From Planctomycetales bacterium (GTDB lineage Bacteria; Planctomycetota; Planctomycetia; Pirellulales; Thermoguttaceae), in contig SKOZ01000008.1 of NCBI GenBank assembly GCA_007119795.1, positions 1 through 47,119 on the forward strand: a stretch of DNA of 47,119 nt, in the 5' to 3' direction. The notes below the pieces were generated by a model. It made no database searches. It had not been told where the DNA came from and was given only the letters and a program-made list of their open reading frames with translations. Made by a program: the position numbers and the translations under genes. Below are positions 17,531 to 27,115 of the stretch, one piece after another; positions within the stretch are counted from its first letter, which is position 1; each line of letters opens with the position of its first letter.

Positions 17531-17553
17531 TTAGAAATACTCAATACTATGAT
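17525..17553 (+). promoter_or_regulatory. Promoter for the J-like/LamG gene
   Basis: TTGCTG (17525-17530), a 17-base spacer and TATGAT (17548-17553, five of six consensus) lie directly behind the preceding terminator hairpin, about 155 bases upstream of the gene at 17709. Confidence 0.5.
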
Positions 17554-17708
17554 AACGGGCTCGGGAACGGTCGCGGTTGGGATCGACGCGGCCGTGACGG
17601 CTCGCCAAAGAATTCCAGGAGGGCCCTGCACCGCTACCGAGGAGGAAAGGGACGCACGGCGCCGAGGGGCGGCGCGACCCTTCCGCACCGCTGGGGGGCT
17701 GATTGGGA

Positions 17709-20099
17709 ATGACCGACTCCTTCGACCCATACCGCAAGTGGCTGGGAATCCGCCCCCAGGATCAGCCGCCGCACCACTACCGGTTGTTGGGGCTGGAGAT
17801 TTTCGAGGCCGACGAGGAGACCATCGCCAACGCGGCCGATCAGCGGATGGCCTACCTCAAGGGGTTCCAGTCCGGCAGACACCTTGCGCTCTCGCAAAAG
17901 CTGCTCAACGAGGTGGCGGCTGCCCGCGTCTGCCTGCTCAATCCCGAGAAGAAGGCCCTGTACGATGCGCGCCTCCGCGAGAACCTGGAGCCGGTCTCGC
18001 CTCCACGGGTGGTCGAGGAGACCTGGTTGCCGGTGGCTCCTACCCCGCCGTTGTACGTCGCGCGGAACCGGGGAGGGGTCCGCCGTGGCCCCTGGGGAGC
18101 CGTCTTCTCGGCAGCCGCCCTCGTCTTCCTGGGGGCCTTCGTGGCCGGCGTATGGTATCTGACCCGCATCGACGAACCCCTCTCGGTCTCCGCCGAGGCT
18201 CCCCGAGCCGCGGGCCAGGTTCCAGCGGAGCACCGAGAGGCGTCCCAGGCCCTGGCCGGTGCTCCCACCGATTCCCACGTCCACGATTCGGACCGGAACG
18301 GACCGGTCACTTCCCCAGCCGAGAGTTTGGAAGCAGAGGAAACGGGGGCCGTCCGGGAGGGTCTTCCAGGCGAGGATCCCGCCCCTGAAGATCGCCCCGC
18401 GGAGGAGCCATCGACAAGAGGCGATGCCGCGGGAGTTGACGACGGCAGGGGGGATATTCCCGGCCTGGAATCGTCCCGGGAACCGCCGGACGGAGAACTC
18501 CCGCCAACCCCTGCTCCGGTTCCGGATCCCGCGGAAGTCGAGGAGGCGTCGCGGGAGATACGCGAGCAGAGTTTTGCGGAGCGGTGGCGCGAGGCGACCA
18601 CGCCCGGTACGCGATTGGAGTTGGCCCAGGCACTGGAGCGCCGCGCCGCGGGCGAATCATCGCCCGCCAACCGCTTCGCACTGCGGCAGGCCTCGTTGGA
18701 ACTGGCCGTCGAGGCGGGTATCCCGATCCGCGCTCTGGAGGTTATTGACGGCACCGCCGTCGAGTTTGCCATCGACAAGGGGAGGTGGAAGACCGGCGCC
18801 TTGGCGCGGATGGCCGCGGCGGCCGAAGGCGACCGCTCGGCGTCGCAGCGGATTGTCGTGGCGGCCCTGAGGGTGGCCGACGAGGCCCTCGCGGCGGGCG
18901 AGCCAGCGGCAGCCCAGCAGGCGCTCGACGTCACGGTGCCGCTGGTCCGTTCCCTTCGCGACAGCCGGCTGACACGCGAAGTCCGCCTGCGGACCGAACA
19001 TCTCGTGGAGATCGAGTCCGCCCGGCGCCGCTTCCAGGCCTCGCTGGCCCGGCTCGAAACCGGCGCCGACGACGCGGCCGCGCACTGGGAAGTGGGCGCC
19101 TGGCTGGCCTTGGTGGCGGGAGACTGGGAACAGGGACTCTCCCACCTCGCCCGCGGGGAAGGTGAGCCCCTGGCCGAGCTGGCCCGTCGCGATCTGGCCG
19201 GCCCCGAAGACGCCGACGAGCAAATGGCCTTGGCGGATGCCTGGTGGGATTTGGGAGAGGAGCACGAGGACCTCGCACAGTTGCGGCTGCGCTCGCGGGC
19301 GGCGCGGTGGTACGAGGAGGCCCTCCCGGAGACGACCGGCCCGCGCGCGGTCCGCGCCGAGCGGCGCGCCGCCGAAGCGGGCACCCTTTTCGAACCGGGC
19401 GCCTTCGTGGCCCGCTTCGACGGCTACCGCAGCCACGCAATCACGGATTTCCTGTTCGACGGCCGCTCGCCGATCACCATCGAGGCCATCGTCGCGGCCG
19501 ACCGGCCCCAGAACCAGGCGGGCATCGCCCACAACAACCTCGGCAACGGCGGGCTCGGGCTCACGATCGCCGCCAGACGCTACGCGATGGTCTTCCACGA
19601 GACATTTCTCCCCCGTCCCACGGCCGACCCGCAGTTCCGTTCCCACGTCCTCCGCAGCCGCGAAGTCGTCCCCGTGAACCGGTGGGTCCACCTCGCGGGC
19701 GTCTTCGACGGCAGAGAGGTGCGTTTCTACTTGGATGGGCAGCTCCACCAGGCCGCACGCATCTCCGGCCGCCATCACCCCTCGCCGTTGCCCCTCGTCC
19801 TCGGCGCCGCACCCGCGGGCGAGACGCCCGAAGAGGGCTTCGACCAGCACTTCGCCGGGCGGATCCAAGCCCTGCGGATCAGCAACCGTCCCCGGTACGA
19901 CGCCCCCTTCCCGGCCCCCCTCGATCTCCACCGCGAGGTCGACACCGTGCTCCTCCTCGTCTTCGACCAGGGCCGCGGCGCCACCGTCCGCGATGCCTCC
20001 GGCCGGCGGCACACCTTCCCCGACCCCGTCACGGGGCGTCTCCAGCGAGGCTACATCCGCGCCGAGCTCCGCGAAATCGACTGGGTCCCCGCGAGGTAA
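17709..20099 (+). CDS. Membrane protein with J-like N-terminus and C-terminal LamG-like domain
   Basis: 796 residues from ATG at 17709. Residues 6-92 form a helical J-like module (DPYRKWLGI, PPHHYRLLGL, LSQKLLNEVAAARVCLLNPEKKALYDARL) that lacks the HPD tripeptide needed to stimulate DnaK. This module is common in planctomycete proteins. A membrane helix (about 130-151) follows. Then come an acidic Pro/Glu-rich linker (about 155-285) and a helical segment (285-560). The C-terminus (about 565-795) is a LamG/concanavalin-like jelly roll: AITDFLFDGRSPITIEAIVAA, NRWVHLAGVFDGREVRFYLDGQ, FAGRIQALRISN. The J-like part should be cytoplasmic and the sugar- or protein-binding LamG part outside. The role is unknown. 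Confidence 0.8.
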   Translation: MTDSFDPYRKWLGIRPQDQPPHHYRLLGLEIFEADEETIANAADQRMAYLKGFQSGRHLALSQKLLNEVAAARVCLLNPEKKALYDARLRENLEPVSPPRVVEETWLPVAPTPPLYVARNRGGVRRGPWGAVFSAAALVFLGAFVAGVWYLTRIDEPLSVSAEAPRAAGQVPAEHREASQALAGAPTDSHVHDSDRNGPVTSPAESLEAEETGAVREGLPGEDPAPEDRPAEEPSTRGDAAGVDDGRGDIPGLESSREPPDGELPPTPAPVPDPAEVEEASREIREQSFAERWREATTPGTRLELAQALERRAAGESSPANRFALRQASLELAVEAGIPIRALEVIDGTAVEFAIDKGRWKTGALARMAAAAEGDRSASQRIVVAALRVADEALAAGEPAAAQQALDVTVPLVRSLRDSRLTREVRLRTEHLVEIESARRRFQASLARLETGADDAAAHWEVGAWLALVAGDWEQGLSHLARGEGEPLAELARRDLAGPEDADEQMALADAWWDLGEEHEDLAQLRLRSRAARWYEEALPETTGPRAVRAERRAAEAGTLFEPGAFVARFDGYRSHAITDFLFDGRSPITIEAIVAADRPQNQAGIAHNNLGNGGLGLTIAARRYAMVFHETFLPRPTADPQFRSHVLRSREVVPVNRWVHLAGVFDGREVRFYLDGQLHQAARISGRHHPSPLPLVLGAAPAGETPEEGFDQHFAGRIQALRISNRPRYDAPFPAPLDLHREVDTVLLLVFDQGRGATVRDASGRRHTFPDPVTGRLQRGYIRAELREIDWVPAR

Positions 20100-20112
20100 G
20101 GACCGGCGAAGG

Positions 20113-21462
20113 TCAGTCCTCTTCGTCGGCCTGGAGACTCTGGGGGTCGAGGTTCAGGTCGTGGCAGGCCTTGATGAAGCTGGCGGCCGACCAGGCCTGG
20201 TAGGCCTTCCCCATGGGGCGGCCGGTCTTGCCGTGGTGCCACTCGTTGAACTCCCAGGGCTGTGCCGCCCCCAGAGAGCAGAGTTGGGCGAGCTTGACCA
20301 GCTCGCGGCGGGCCAGCTCGGGCATCCCCAGCTTGTGGATATAGCGGGCCCACAGACCGCCGATGAACGGCCAGATGCCGCCGTTGTGGTAGTGGTAGGG
20401 GAGGTTGAGGAGGTTCACGGTGAAGTACTCCCGCCATTCGGGATCGCCGGCGTGGACGGGGGGATAGAGGTTGGCCACCGGCCAGGGTTCGTTGACCCCC
20501 ACCCCCCACAGGAAGCGGAAGGTCATCTCCGCCCGCTCGCGGTCGATGAGATTGAAGAGGTAGGCGAGCAGGTTCGCGTACACGTCGCACCGCCAACTGA
20601 AGCCGAACGGCGAGACCTGGGCCACCAGGTAGCGGGAATCGCCCAGGCCGAACTGGACGTCGGCGAAGCTGGGAATGCCCTCGCCGTCGCTGGGCGCCGT
20701 AGAGGGCCAGAAGGTCTTGTGGATCAGCCGCCGCACGTGCAGCGCGTGCCGCAGGTGCCAATCGCCCTCCTCGCTCTCGCCCCAATGGTGGAGCATGCGG
20801 CCGTAAGCGATCAGGCAGCGATACCAGAGGAGCTCGTCGTAGAGGACGTGATAGGCGCGGGCGAAGAGGTCCGTCCAGTCGCCGGCTTCGGGGACCTCCA
20901 GGAGCCCGCAACTGTTCGAATCGTGGGCCGCCAGGTAGACCATCGCCTTGCGAATCACCTCCTGGAACTCGTCGAGGAGCGTGTAGTCTTCGCGCGTCTT
21001 GCAGTAGCGCCAGAGGGCGATGAGCACCCAGAGCGGGCTGTCGACCGAGGTGATTCCTCCCACGCCGGCGTACTCGGCCTCGTCGTTGTCGATCCGTACG
21101 TTGCCCGGGAGCTGGCCGTTGCGGGCTTGGCGGCCGAGGATGGTGCGGAAGGTGGCCTCCTGGCAGCGGTGAACGGCCTCGTCCTCCAGGTCGAGCGTCC
21201 AGATGATGGTCTTCGCGCCGTCGCGGGCCCAGACGGCGCGGTAATTGACGTCCGTGCCGTAGACGCGGTTGTCCGTAAGCGAGCAGGCCGTGAAACCCCG
21301 CTCGGTGAGGTTCCGCCCCAGGGCGTCGAGGGCCCGCTGATAGCCCTCCTGGAGGAGCGTCTGCTCCTGCTCGCTCAGCTCCCGGTATTCGTGCGGCTTG
21401 AAGAGGATCCGTGCCACCGGCGACTCCGAAAAGGGGGACGATTCGTCGTTTCCCTGGGCCAT
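20113..21462 (-). CDS. Clan GH-G (alpha/alpha)6 glycosidase, neutral invertase/debranching type
   Basis: 449 residues from ATG at 21462; the upstream extension of the frame is low-complexity and unlikely to be coding. Motifs resemble GH100 neutral invertases and related GH63/debranching enzymes: YRAVWARDGAKTIIWTL, GGITSVDSPLWVLIALWRY (Asp141 as probable acid), HYHNGGIWPFIGGLWARYI, and WEFNEWHHGKTGRPMGKAYQAWSAASF (Glu404/407 as probable base). No signal peptide, so cytoplasmic. Database pipelines often call such proteins amylo-alpha-1,6-glucosidase; sucrose or glycogen-derived sugar is a plausible substrate. The gene ends 13 bases from the plus-strand J-like/LamG gene (convergent). No other glycogen gene is adjacent. 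Confidence 0.72.
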   Translation of the reverse strand: MAQGNDESSPFSESPVARILFKPHEYRELSEQEQTLLQEGYQRALDALGRNLTERGFTACSLTDNRVYGTDVNYRAVWARDGAKTIIWTLDLEDEAVHRCQEATFRTILGRQARNGQLPGNVRIDNDEAEYAGVGGITSVDSPLWVLIALWRYCKTREDYTLLDEFQEVIRKAMVYLAAHDSNSCGLLEVPEAGDWTDLFARAYHVLYDELLWYRCLIAYGRMLHHWGESEEGDWHLRHALHVRRLIHKTFWPSTAPSDGEGIPSFADVQFGLGDSRYLVAQVSPFGFSWRCDVYANLLAYLFNLIDRERAEMTFRFLWGVGVNEPWPVANLYPPVHAGDPEWREYFTVNLLNLPYHYHNGGIWPFIGGLWARYIHKLGMPELARRELVKLAQLCSLGAAQPWEFNEWHHGKTGRPMGKAYQAWSAASFIKACHDLNLDPQSLQADEED

Positions 21463-21634
21463 TTGGGGACCCGCCCGCAACGACCTCGTCCTCGCTCCGT
21501 CGTCGTTCGGCGCACCCCCACCTCCACAATAGTAGGCTATCACACCTACCGCGCAAACCCGCCGTCGCGCCGTCAGGTCGGGTCGGTGACCGATGCGAGT
21601 GGCTGTCGGTGCGTCCGACCGACAACGGAACATT

Positions 21635-22423
21635 CTACAACCGCTGCCCCAGGAGGGCGTCGACGGCGGCCCCCACGTCCGCTTCGGCCATGAGAGTCTC
21701 GCCGACGAGGATCGCGGCCACGCCGGCGGCCTCGAGCCGCTGGACATCCTCGCGGGTGCGGATCCCACTCTCTCCGACGACGAGAACCTCGGGAGGAATC
21801 TGCCGGCGAAGGCGGATCGTGTGCATAAGGTCGGTCTGGAAGGTGGTCAGGTCGCGGTTGTTGATGCCTAGGAGCCGCGGCGAGAGGGCGAGCGCGCGGG
21901 GGAGATTCTCCGGCGCGTAGATTTCCACCAGGGGAGTCATTCCCAAGTCGACGATGGCCGCATAGAGCGCGGAGAGCGCCGTGTCGTCGAGGCACTCGGC
22001 GATCAGCAGCACGGCATCGGCCCCGGCCTCGCGGGCCTCGAGGACCTGGTAGACGTCGAGGATGAAGTCCTTGCGCAGGATGGGCAGGGCCACGGCGGCG
22101 CGGATGGCCCGCAGGTAGTCGAGGCTCCCCTGAAAGAACTCCGCGTCGGTCAGGACGCTCAAGCAGCTTGCCCCGTGGCGCTGGTAGGTGCGGCCGATGG
22201 CCACGGGATCGAAGTCTTCGCGGATCACGCCCCGCGAGGGGCTGGCCTTCTTGACCTCCGCGATCAGCCGCACCGGCGGTCCGGCGGCCAGGGTGGCGAA
22301 GAAGTCGCGTGGCGGGGGGGCTTCGGCCAGCCGTGCGCGGAGTTCCTCTGCCGGCTGCGCGCGCTGCGCCGCCTCGATTTCCTGCCGCTTCCTGGCGACG
22401 ATGCGGTCCAGAATGGTGCTCAT
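21635..22423 (-). CDS. trpC: Indole-3-glycerol-phosphate synthase
   Basis: 262 residues, the usual TrpC size. ATG at 22423 begins STILDRIVARKRQEIEAA. The TIM-barrel active-site segments are intact: LIAEVKKASPSRGVI (catalytic Lys in AEVKKASPS), LSVLTDAEFFQGS, LPILRKDFILDVYQV (catalytic Lys), LLIAECL, PLVEIY, LLGINNRDLTTFQTD and VVGESGIRTREDVQRL, with a phosphate loop VGETLM. It converts carboxyphenylaminodeoxyribulose phosphate to indole-3-glycerol phosphate in tryptophan synthesis. No other trp gene adjoins it, so it is a scattered biosynthetic gene, as is common in planctomycetes. It is divergent from the enolase-like gene. Confidence 0.97.
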   Translation of the reverse strand: MSTILDRIVARKRQEIEAAQRAQPAEELRARLAEAPPPRDFFATLAAGPPVRLIAEVKKASPSRGVIREDFDPVAIGRTYQRHGASCLSVLTDAEFFQGSLDYLRAIRAAVALPILRKDFILDVYQVLEAREAGADAVLLIAECLDDTALSALYAAIVDLGMTPLVEIYAPENLPRALALSPRLLGINNRDLTTFQTDLMHTIRLRRQIPPEVLVVGESGIRTREDVQRLEAAGVAAILVGETLMAEADVGAAVDALLGQRL

Positions 22424-22609
22424 GAGGGTAGGTTGGCCGAGGGCTCGGGAAGTCGTTAGCGCCGGCTTCGTATGCCGTGTACCGTGTAAGGTGTCCGATC
22501 GGCGTCCAAAGATCAATCCGGCGGTCGCGGACTCGACCGAAAGCGGACGAGATGCTAGATTGCGGAAGCTGTTCCCAATGAGCAAGCTCGACCGAGGCCT
22601 CGGCAGGCG

Positions 22610-23659
22610 ATGTGGATTGCGGACCTGGAGCTCTTTCTCGTTCCCGATGCCGGCGACGCCGCCCCGCGTCCGCTGCGGTGGCTCGTCGTCCGGCTGGCGA
22701 CCGACAACGGGCTGGAGGGGTGGGGCGAGACTCGCGTCCCGTGGCGGGAGGGGGAATTGGCCGCGCGCCGGGAGGCCCTCAGCGGCCTCCTCTGCGGGCG
22801 GAATCTCTTCGACATCGAGGAGTTGCTCCGGCTCGAGGGCCTCCGCGACCGCTCCCTCCGCTGCGCCGTGGAGACGGCCTGTTGGGACCTGGTGGGCAAG
22901 CTCGCCGGTCTCCCCCTGTTCCAGCTCTTCGGGGGCGCCTACCGGCAGCAGGTCCCGCTGGCGGTGCGGCTGGAGGGCGACTCGCCCGACGACCTGGCCC
23001 GCCTGGCCCGCCAGCGGGCCGAGATGGGCTTCCATGCCCAGATCGTCACCTCCTCGGGAGAGATCGACGAGGACGTCCGCCGCGTGACGGCCGTGCGCGA
23101 GGGCGTCGGCGAGACCATCGCGCTGCGGCTCGACGGCGCCCGCCGTTACGACATGGAGTCCGCCCGCGACCTCTGCGCCGCCCTGGAATTCGAAGGGCTC
23201 CAGTTCTTCCTCGACCCCCTTGCCGGCGGCGACCTCTTCGCCATGGCCTCCCTCTCCCGCCAGACGAGTGTGCCGCTGGCCGCGGGGCGATCGATCGGCG
23301 GACCGGCCGACGTCCTGGCCGCGGTGCGCTGCGGCGCGGCGCTGCACCTGGTTGTCGATGTAACCCGCCTCGGCGGCATCACCACGGCTCGCAAGGCGGC
23401 GGCCATTGTCGAGGCGGCGGGGCTCTCCGCCTCCCTTGCCGGTGGGCCCTCGCTGGGGATCGCTACGGCGGTGATGGCCCACCTGGCCGCCTCGACGCCC
23501 GTGCTGGCCGGCTGCCACGAGTGCCCGCACCACGGCCTCGAGGACGATGTCCTCGACGAGCCGGTGCCCGTCGTCGAGGGGATGCTCCGGGTCTCCCACG
23601 GCCCCGGCCTGGGAGTCGAAGTGAACCGCGCTCGCCTGGATCGGCTGCAGATCGCCTGA
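22610..23659 (+). CDS. Enolase-superfamily protein with lost active-site residues
   Basis: 349 residues from ATG at 22610. The fold is clear: N-terminal capping domain (GLEGWGETRVPWREG, CAVETACWDLVGKLAGLPLFQLFGG) and a mandelate-racemase-type barrel with VRRVTAVREGVGETIALRLDGARRYD, GGITTARKAAAIVEAAG and SLGIATAVMAHLAAS. Normal members have a KxK acid/base pair, which here reads Gln144-Ile-Val146. They also have three metal ligands: Asp175 is kept, but the second (Glu in EQP/EDP) is Leu201 and the third (Glu in DES) is Arg227. So standard Mg-dependent proton abstraction looks impossible. It is probably a binding or structural protein, or carries an altered site. It is followed 38 bases later by the sirtuin gene. 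Confidence 0.8.
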   Translation: MWIADLELFLVPDAGDAAPRPLRWLVVRLATDNGLEGWGETRVPWREGELAARREALSGLLCGRNLFDIEELLRLEGLRDRSLRCAVETACWDLVGKLAGLPLFQLFGGAYRQQVPLAVRLEGDSPDDLARLARQRAEMGFHAQIVTSSGEIDEDVRRVTAVREGVGETIALRLDGARRYDMESARDLCAALEFEGLQFFLDPLAGGDLFAMASLSRQTSVPLAAGRSIGGPADVLAAVRCGAALHLVVDVTRLGGITTARKAAAIVEAAGLSASLAGGPSLGIATAVMAHLAASTPVLAGCHECPHHGLEDDVLDEPVPVVEGMLRVSHGPGLGVEVNRARLDRLQIA

Positions 23660-23697
23660 CGCGCGCCGGCCGCAGCGCGCCCCAGCGGATTTCCGCC

Positions 23698-24513
23698 ATG
23701 AGTGACCCCCCTCCCCTCTTCGCCGAAGCGGCTTTCCGCCTGCGTGAGGCCTGCGAAGTCGTCGTCTTCAGCGGGGCGGGCATTTCCGCGGAAAGCGGCA
23801 TCCCCACCTTCCGCGACGAAGGGGGCCTTTGGGAAGCTTTCCCCGCCGACCAGTTCGCCACCTGGCAGGGCCTGATGCAGGTGGGCGTCAGGGAACCGCA
23901 GCGGCTGGCCGCCTTCATTCGTGCGGTTCTCACTCCCATCGTCGCAGCCCGTCCAAACGCTGCTCACCTGGCCATCGCCGACTTGGAGCGGTACCTGCCG
24001 GTGACCGTCGTCACGCAGAACATCGACCGCCTGCATCAGGATGCCGGAAGCACGACGGTCCATGAGGTGCATGGCAGCCTCTTTGAGATCGTCACCAAAT
24101 CAGGCCGCTTCGAGCGGCTTCTGTCGCGGCCGGAACTGGCATCCGTCGTGGCAGGCCTCGACAGAATCCGCCAGCGGCGGATCGTGCTGCCGCGGCTGCT
24201 ATGGGCCGTTCGGCCGCTGCTGGGGATCGGGCGCCGGGGTCTGTACCGGCCGCGGCTGGTCCTCTTCGGCTCGGCCATGGCCGAGCCCGACTGGACCGCT
24301 GCGCGCGAGGCCGCCGCCCGGTGCGACCTCGTGCTGCAAGTCGGCTGCTCCGGCGTCGTCCTGCCGGCTGCCACCATCCCGGAGATCGCCCGGGCGGCCG
24401 GAGCGACGGTGGTGAACGTTGACCCTGAGGCTGGCGGTGGTGACCTCGATCTGCCGGGCTCGGCCGTCCGCATCGTCCCCGCCCTGGTCGAAGCGGCTTT
24501 CGCAGAGCGGTGA
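23698..24513 (+). CDS. Sir2-family NAD-dependent deacylase lacking the zinc cysteines
   Basis: 271 residues from ATG at 23698. NAD-binding motifs are intact: VVVFSGAGISAESGIPTFRD (residues 22-40), TQNIDRLH (106-113) and the catalytic VHEVHGSL with His125. The C-terminal half keeps the sirtuin pattern RPRLVLFGSAM, LVLQVGCSG and VNVDP. In ordinary sirtuins two CxxC pairs bind a structural zinc just after the HGS motif. Here no Cys occurs between residues 126 and 190; that segment is instead basic and Leu-rich (SGRFERLLSRPEL, LPRLLWAVRPLLGIGRRG). It probably removes acyl groups from lysine, or acts as an ADP-ribosyltransferase-type sirtuin. The enolase-like gene precedes it on the same strand. 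Confidence 0.85.
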   Translation: MSDPPPLFAEAAFRLREACEVVVFSGAGISAESGIPTFRDEGGLWEAFPADQFATWQGLMQVGVREPQRLAAFIRAVLTPIVAARPNAAHLAIADLERYLPVTVVTQNIDRLHQDAGSTTVHEVHGSLFEIVTKSGRFERLLSRPELASVVAGLDRIRQRRIVLPRLLWAVRPLLGIGRRGLYRPRLVLFGSAMAEPDWTAAREAAARCDLVLQVGCSGVVLPAATIPEIARAAGATVVNVDPEAGGGDLDLPGSAVRIVPALVEAAFAER

Positions 24514-24625
24514 GCGGCGAGGGTCCGCCGGCGGAGCGGCGACAACAGGATGGGGCATCGGAGAGGAACCGGTTCGGCTCAGGTCTGCGACTGCCGGGGG
24601 ATGGGTATGGTCGATGCGGGATGCT

Positions 24626-24654
24626 TTGACCGCCGTGCGCGTTTGTTCTAGACT
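24626..24654 (+). promoter_or_regulatory. Promoter for the CBS-domain gene
   Basis: TTGACC (24626-24631), a 17-base spacer and TAGACT (24649-24654) give a good sigma-70-type promoter about 70 bases upstream of the CBS gene. Confidence 0.55.
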
Positions 24655-24726
24655 GCCTGGGGAGGATGCTCTCCGCCGGCGACCTCCCCTTTGGAAGTAG
24701 GACATCGCTCAGGAGGTAGAGGAGCC

Positions 24727-25173
24727 ATGATTCTTCAGGACGTTCTTCGGGCCAAAGGGAGCACGGTGTACGCGATACGCGCCGAGGCGACCCTCCAGGC
24801 GGCCTTGAACGAGATGCTCGCGCACAACGTCGGCTCCCTGCTGGTAGAACAGCAAGGTGCCTCGCGGGAAGAGATGCCCGAGGGCATCATTACCGAGCGC
24901 GATGTCCTGGGGGCCTGCGCAGCGGGAGGTGAGGCCTTGGCGTCGATGCGCGTCGGTGACGTCATGACTCGCGAGCTGATCTTCGCCGCCCCCGAAGACG
25001 ACGTGGCCAAGACCATGAGCCTCATGACCCGGAACCGCTTCCGCCACGTCCCCGTTCTCAGTGAGGGCCGCGTCGCAGGGATGGTCTCCATGCGGGACCT
25101 GGTCAAGGCCCAGCTCGACCAGCTCGCCCTCGAGAACCGGCTCATGCGCGACTACATCGGCGGCGAGCGGTAG
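24727..25173 (+). CDS. Tandem CBS-domain protein
   Basis: 148 residues from ATG at 24727, preceded by AGGAGGTAGAGGAG. Two CBS motifs form one Bateman module: STVYAIRAEATLQAALNEMLAHNVGSLLV ... GIITERDVL (residues about 10-60) and VGDVMTRELIFAAPEDDVAKTMSLMTRNRFRHVPVL ... GMVSMRDLVKA (about 75-138). Such modules bind adenine nucleotides (AMP, ATP, SAM) in the TERD/SMRD-type pockets and act as energy sensors. There is no fused effector domain, so it must act in trans on an unknown partner. The gene converges with the Ycf46-like AAA ATPase, 35 bases between stop codons. Confidence 0.9.
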   Translation: MILQDVLRAKGSTVYAIRAEATLQAALNEMLAHNVGSLLVEQQGASREEMPEGIITERDVLGACAAGGEALASMRVGDVMTRELIFAAPEDDVAKTMSLMTRNRFRHVPVLSEGRVAGMVSMRDLVKAQLDQLALENRLMRDYIGGER

Positions 25174-25208
25174 CGGGCCGTCCTGCCGCCTAGGCTCTCC
25201 TTCCCCGA

Positions 25209-26696
<1,488 letters not shown>

Positions 26697-26856
26697 ACTG
26701 CCCTCCCCCGCCCCCCGCGGATCCGGATGGGGAAATGTGGAACGGCTTCGTCATCAAAACCGACAGGTTAGTCGCCCCGCCGCGCCGAGGCAACCACTTC
26801 AAGGGCGAAGGCCCGTGCCGAGGACTTGTGCCTCAAGGGAACCGGTGCTATGCTCG

Positions 26857-26887
26857 GCGTGTTACGTATTCCATCAACGTAACACGC
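26857..26887 (+). promoter_or_regulatory. Perfect 10-base inverted repeat in front of the pseudopilin ribosome site
   Basis: GCGTGTTACG (26857-26866) and CGTAACACGC (26878-26887) flank an 11-base loop, ending seven bases before AAGGAGG (26894-26900) of the pseudopilin gene. It could be an operator or an RNA hairpin controlling translation. No U-tract follows, so it is not a terminator. Confidence 0.5.
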
Positions 26888-26907
26888 ACCCCCAAGGAGG
26901 CCCAGCG

Positions 26908-27093
26908 ATGCGCCGGCGGCACGAAGGGTTCACGCTGGTGGAGCTGTTGCTGGTGATCGCCATCCTCGGAATGCTCGCGGCGCTGATGCTCCCGGCGGTG
27001 CAGATGGCGCGGGAGTCGGCGCGGCGGGCGCAGTGCTCGAATCACCTCCGCCAACTGGGGTTGGCCGCACACCGCCACCGCAGCGAGGAATAG
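26908..27093 (+). CDS. Minimal DUF1559-type pseudopilin, 61 aa
   Basis: ATG at 26908 has AAGGAGG eight bases upstream. The N-terminus [30 protein letters not shown] carries the type IV pilin prepilin-peptidase site (cleavage between Gly7 and Phe8, with Glu12) and the hydrophobic helix. [23 protein letters not shown] then matches the start of planctomycete DUF1559 (SBP_bac_10-like) proteins, which normally continue for 250-300 residues with an H-x9-DG motif. Here the frame stops right after HRHRSEE, and the convergent TPR gene begins 22 bases later. It is either a truncated remnant or a very short natural pseudopilin; the good ribosome site and upstream hairpin hint that it is still expressed. 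Confidence 0.72.
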   Translation: MRRRHEGFTLVELLLVIAILGMLAALMLPAVQMARESARRAQCSNHLRQLGLAAHRHRSEE

Positions 27094-27115
27094 CCGCGCC
27101 GCCGGAGGCCCACCC

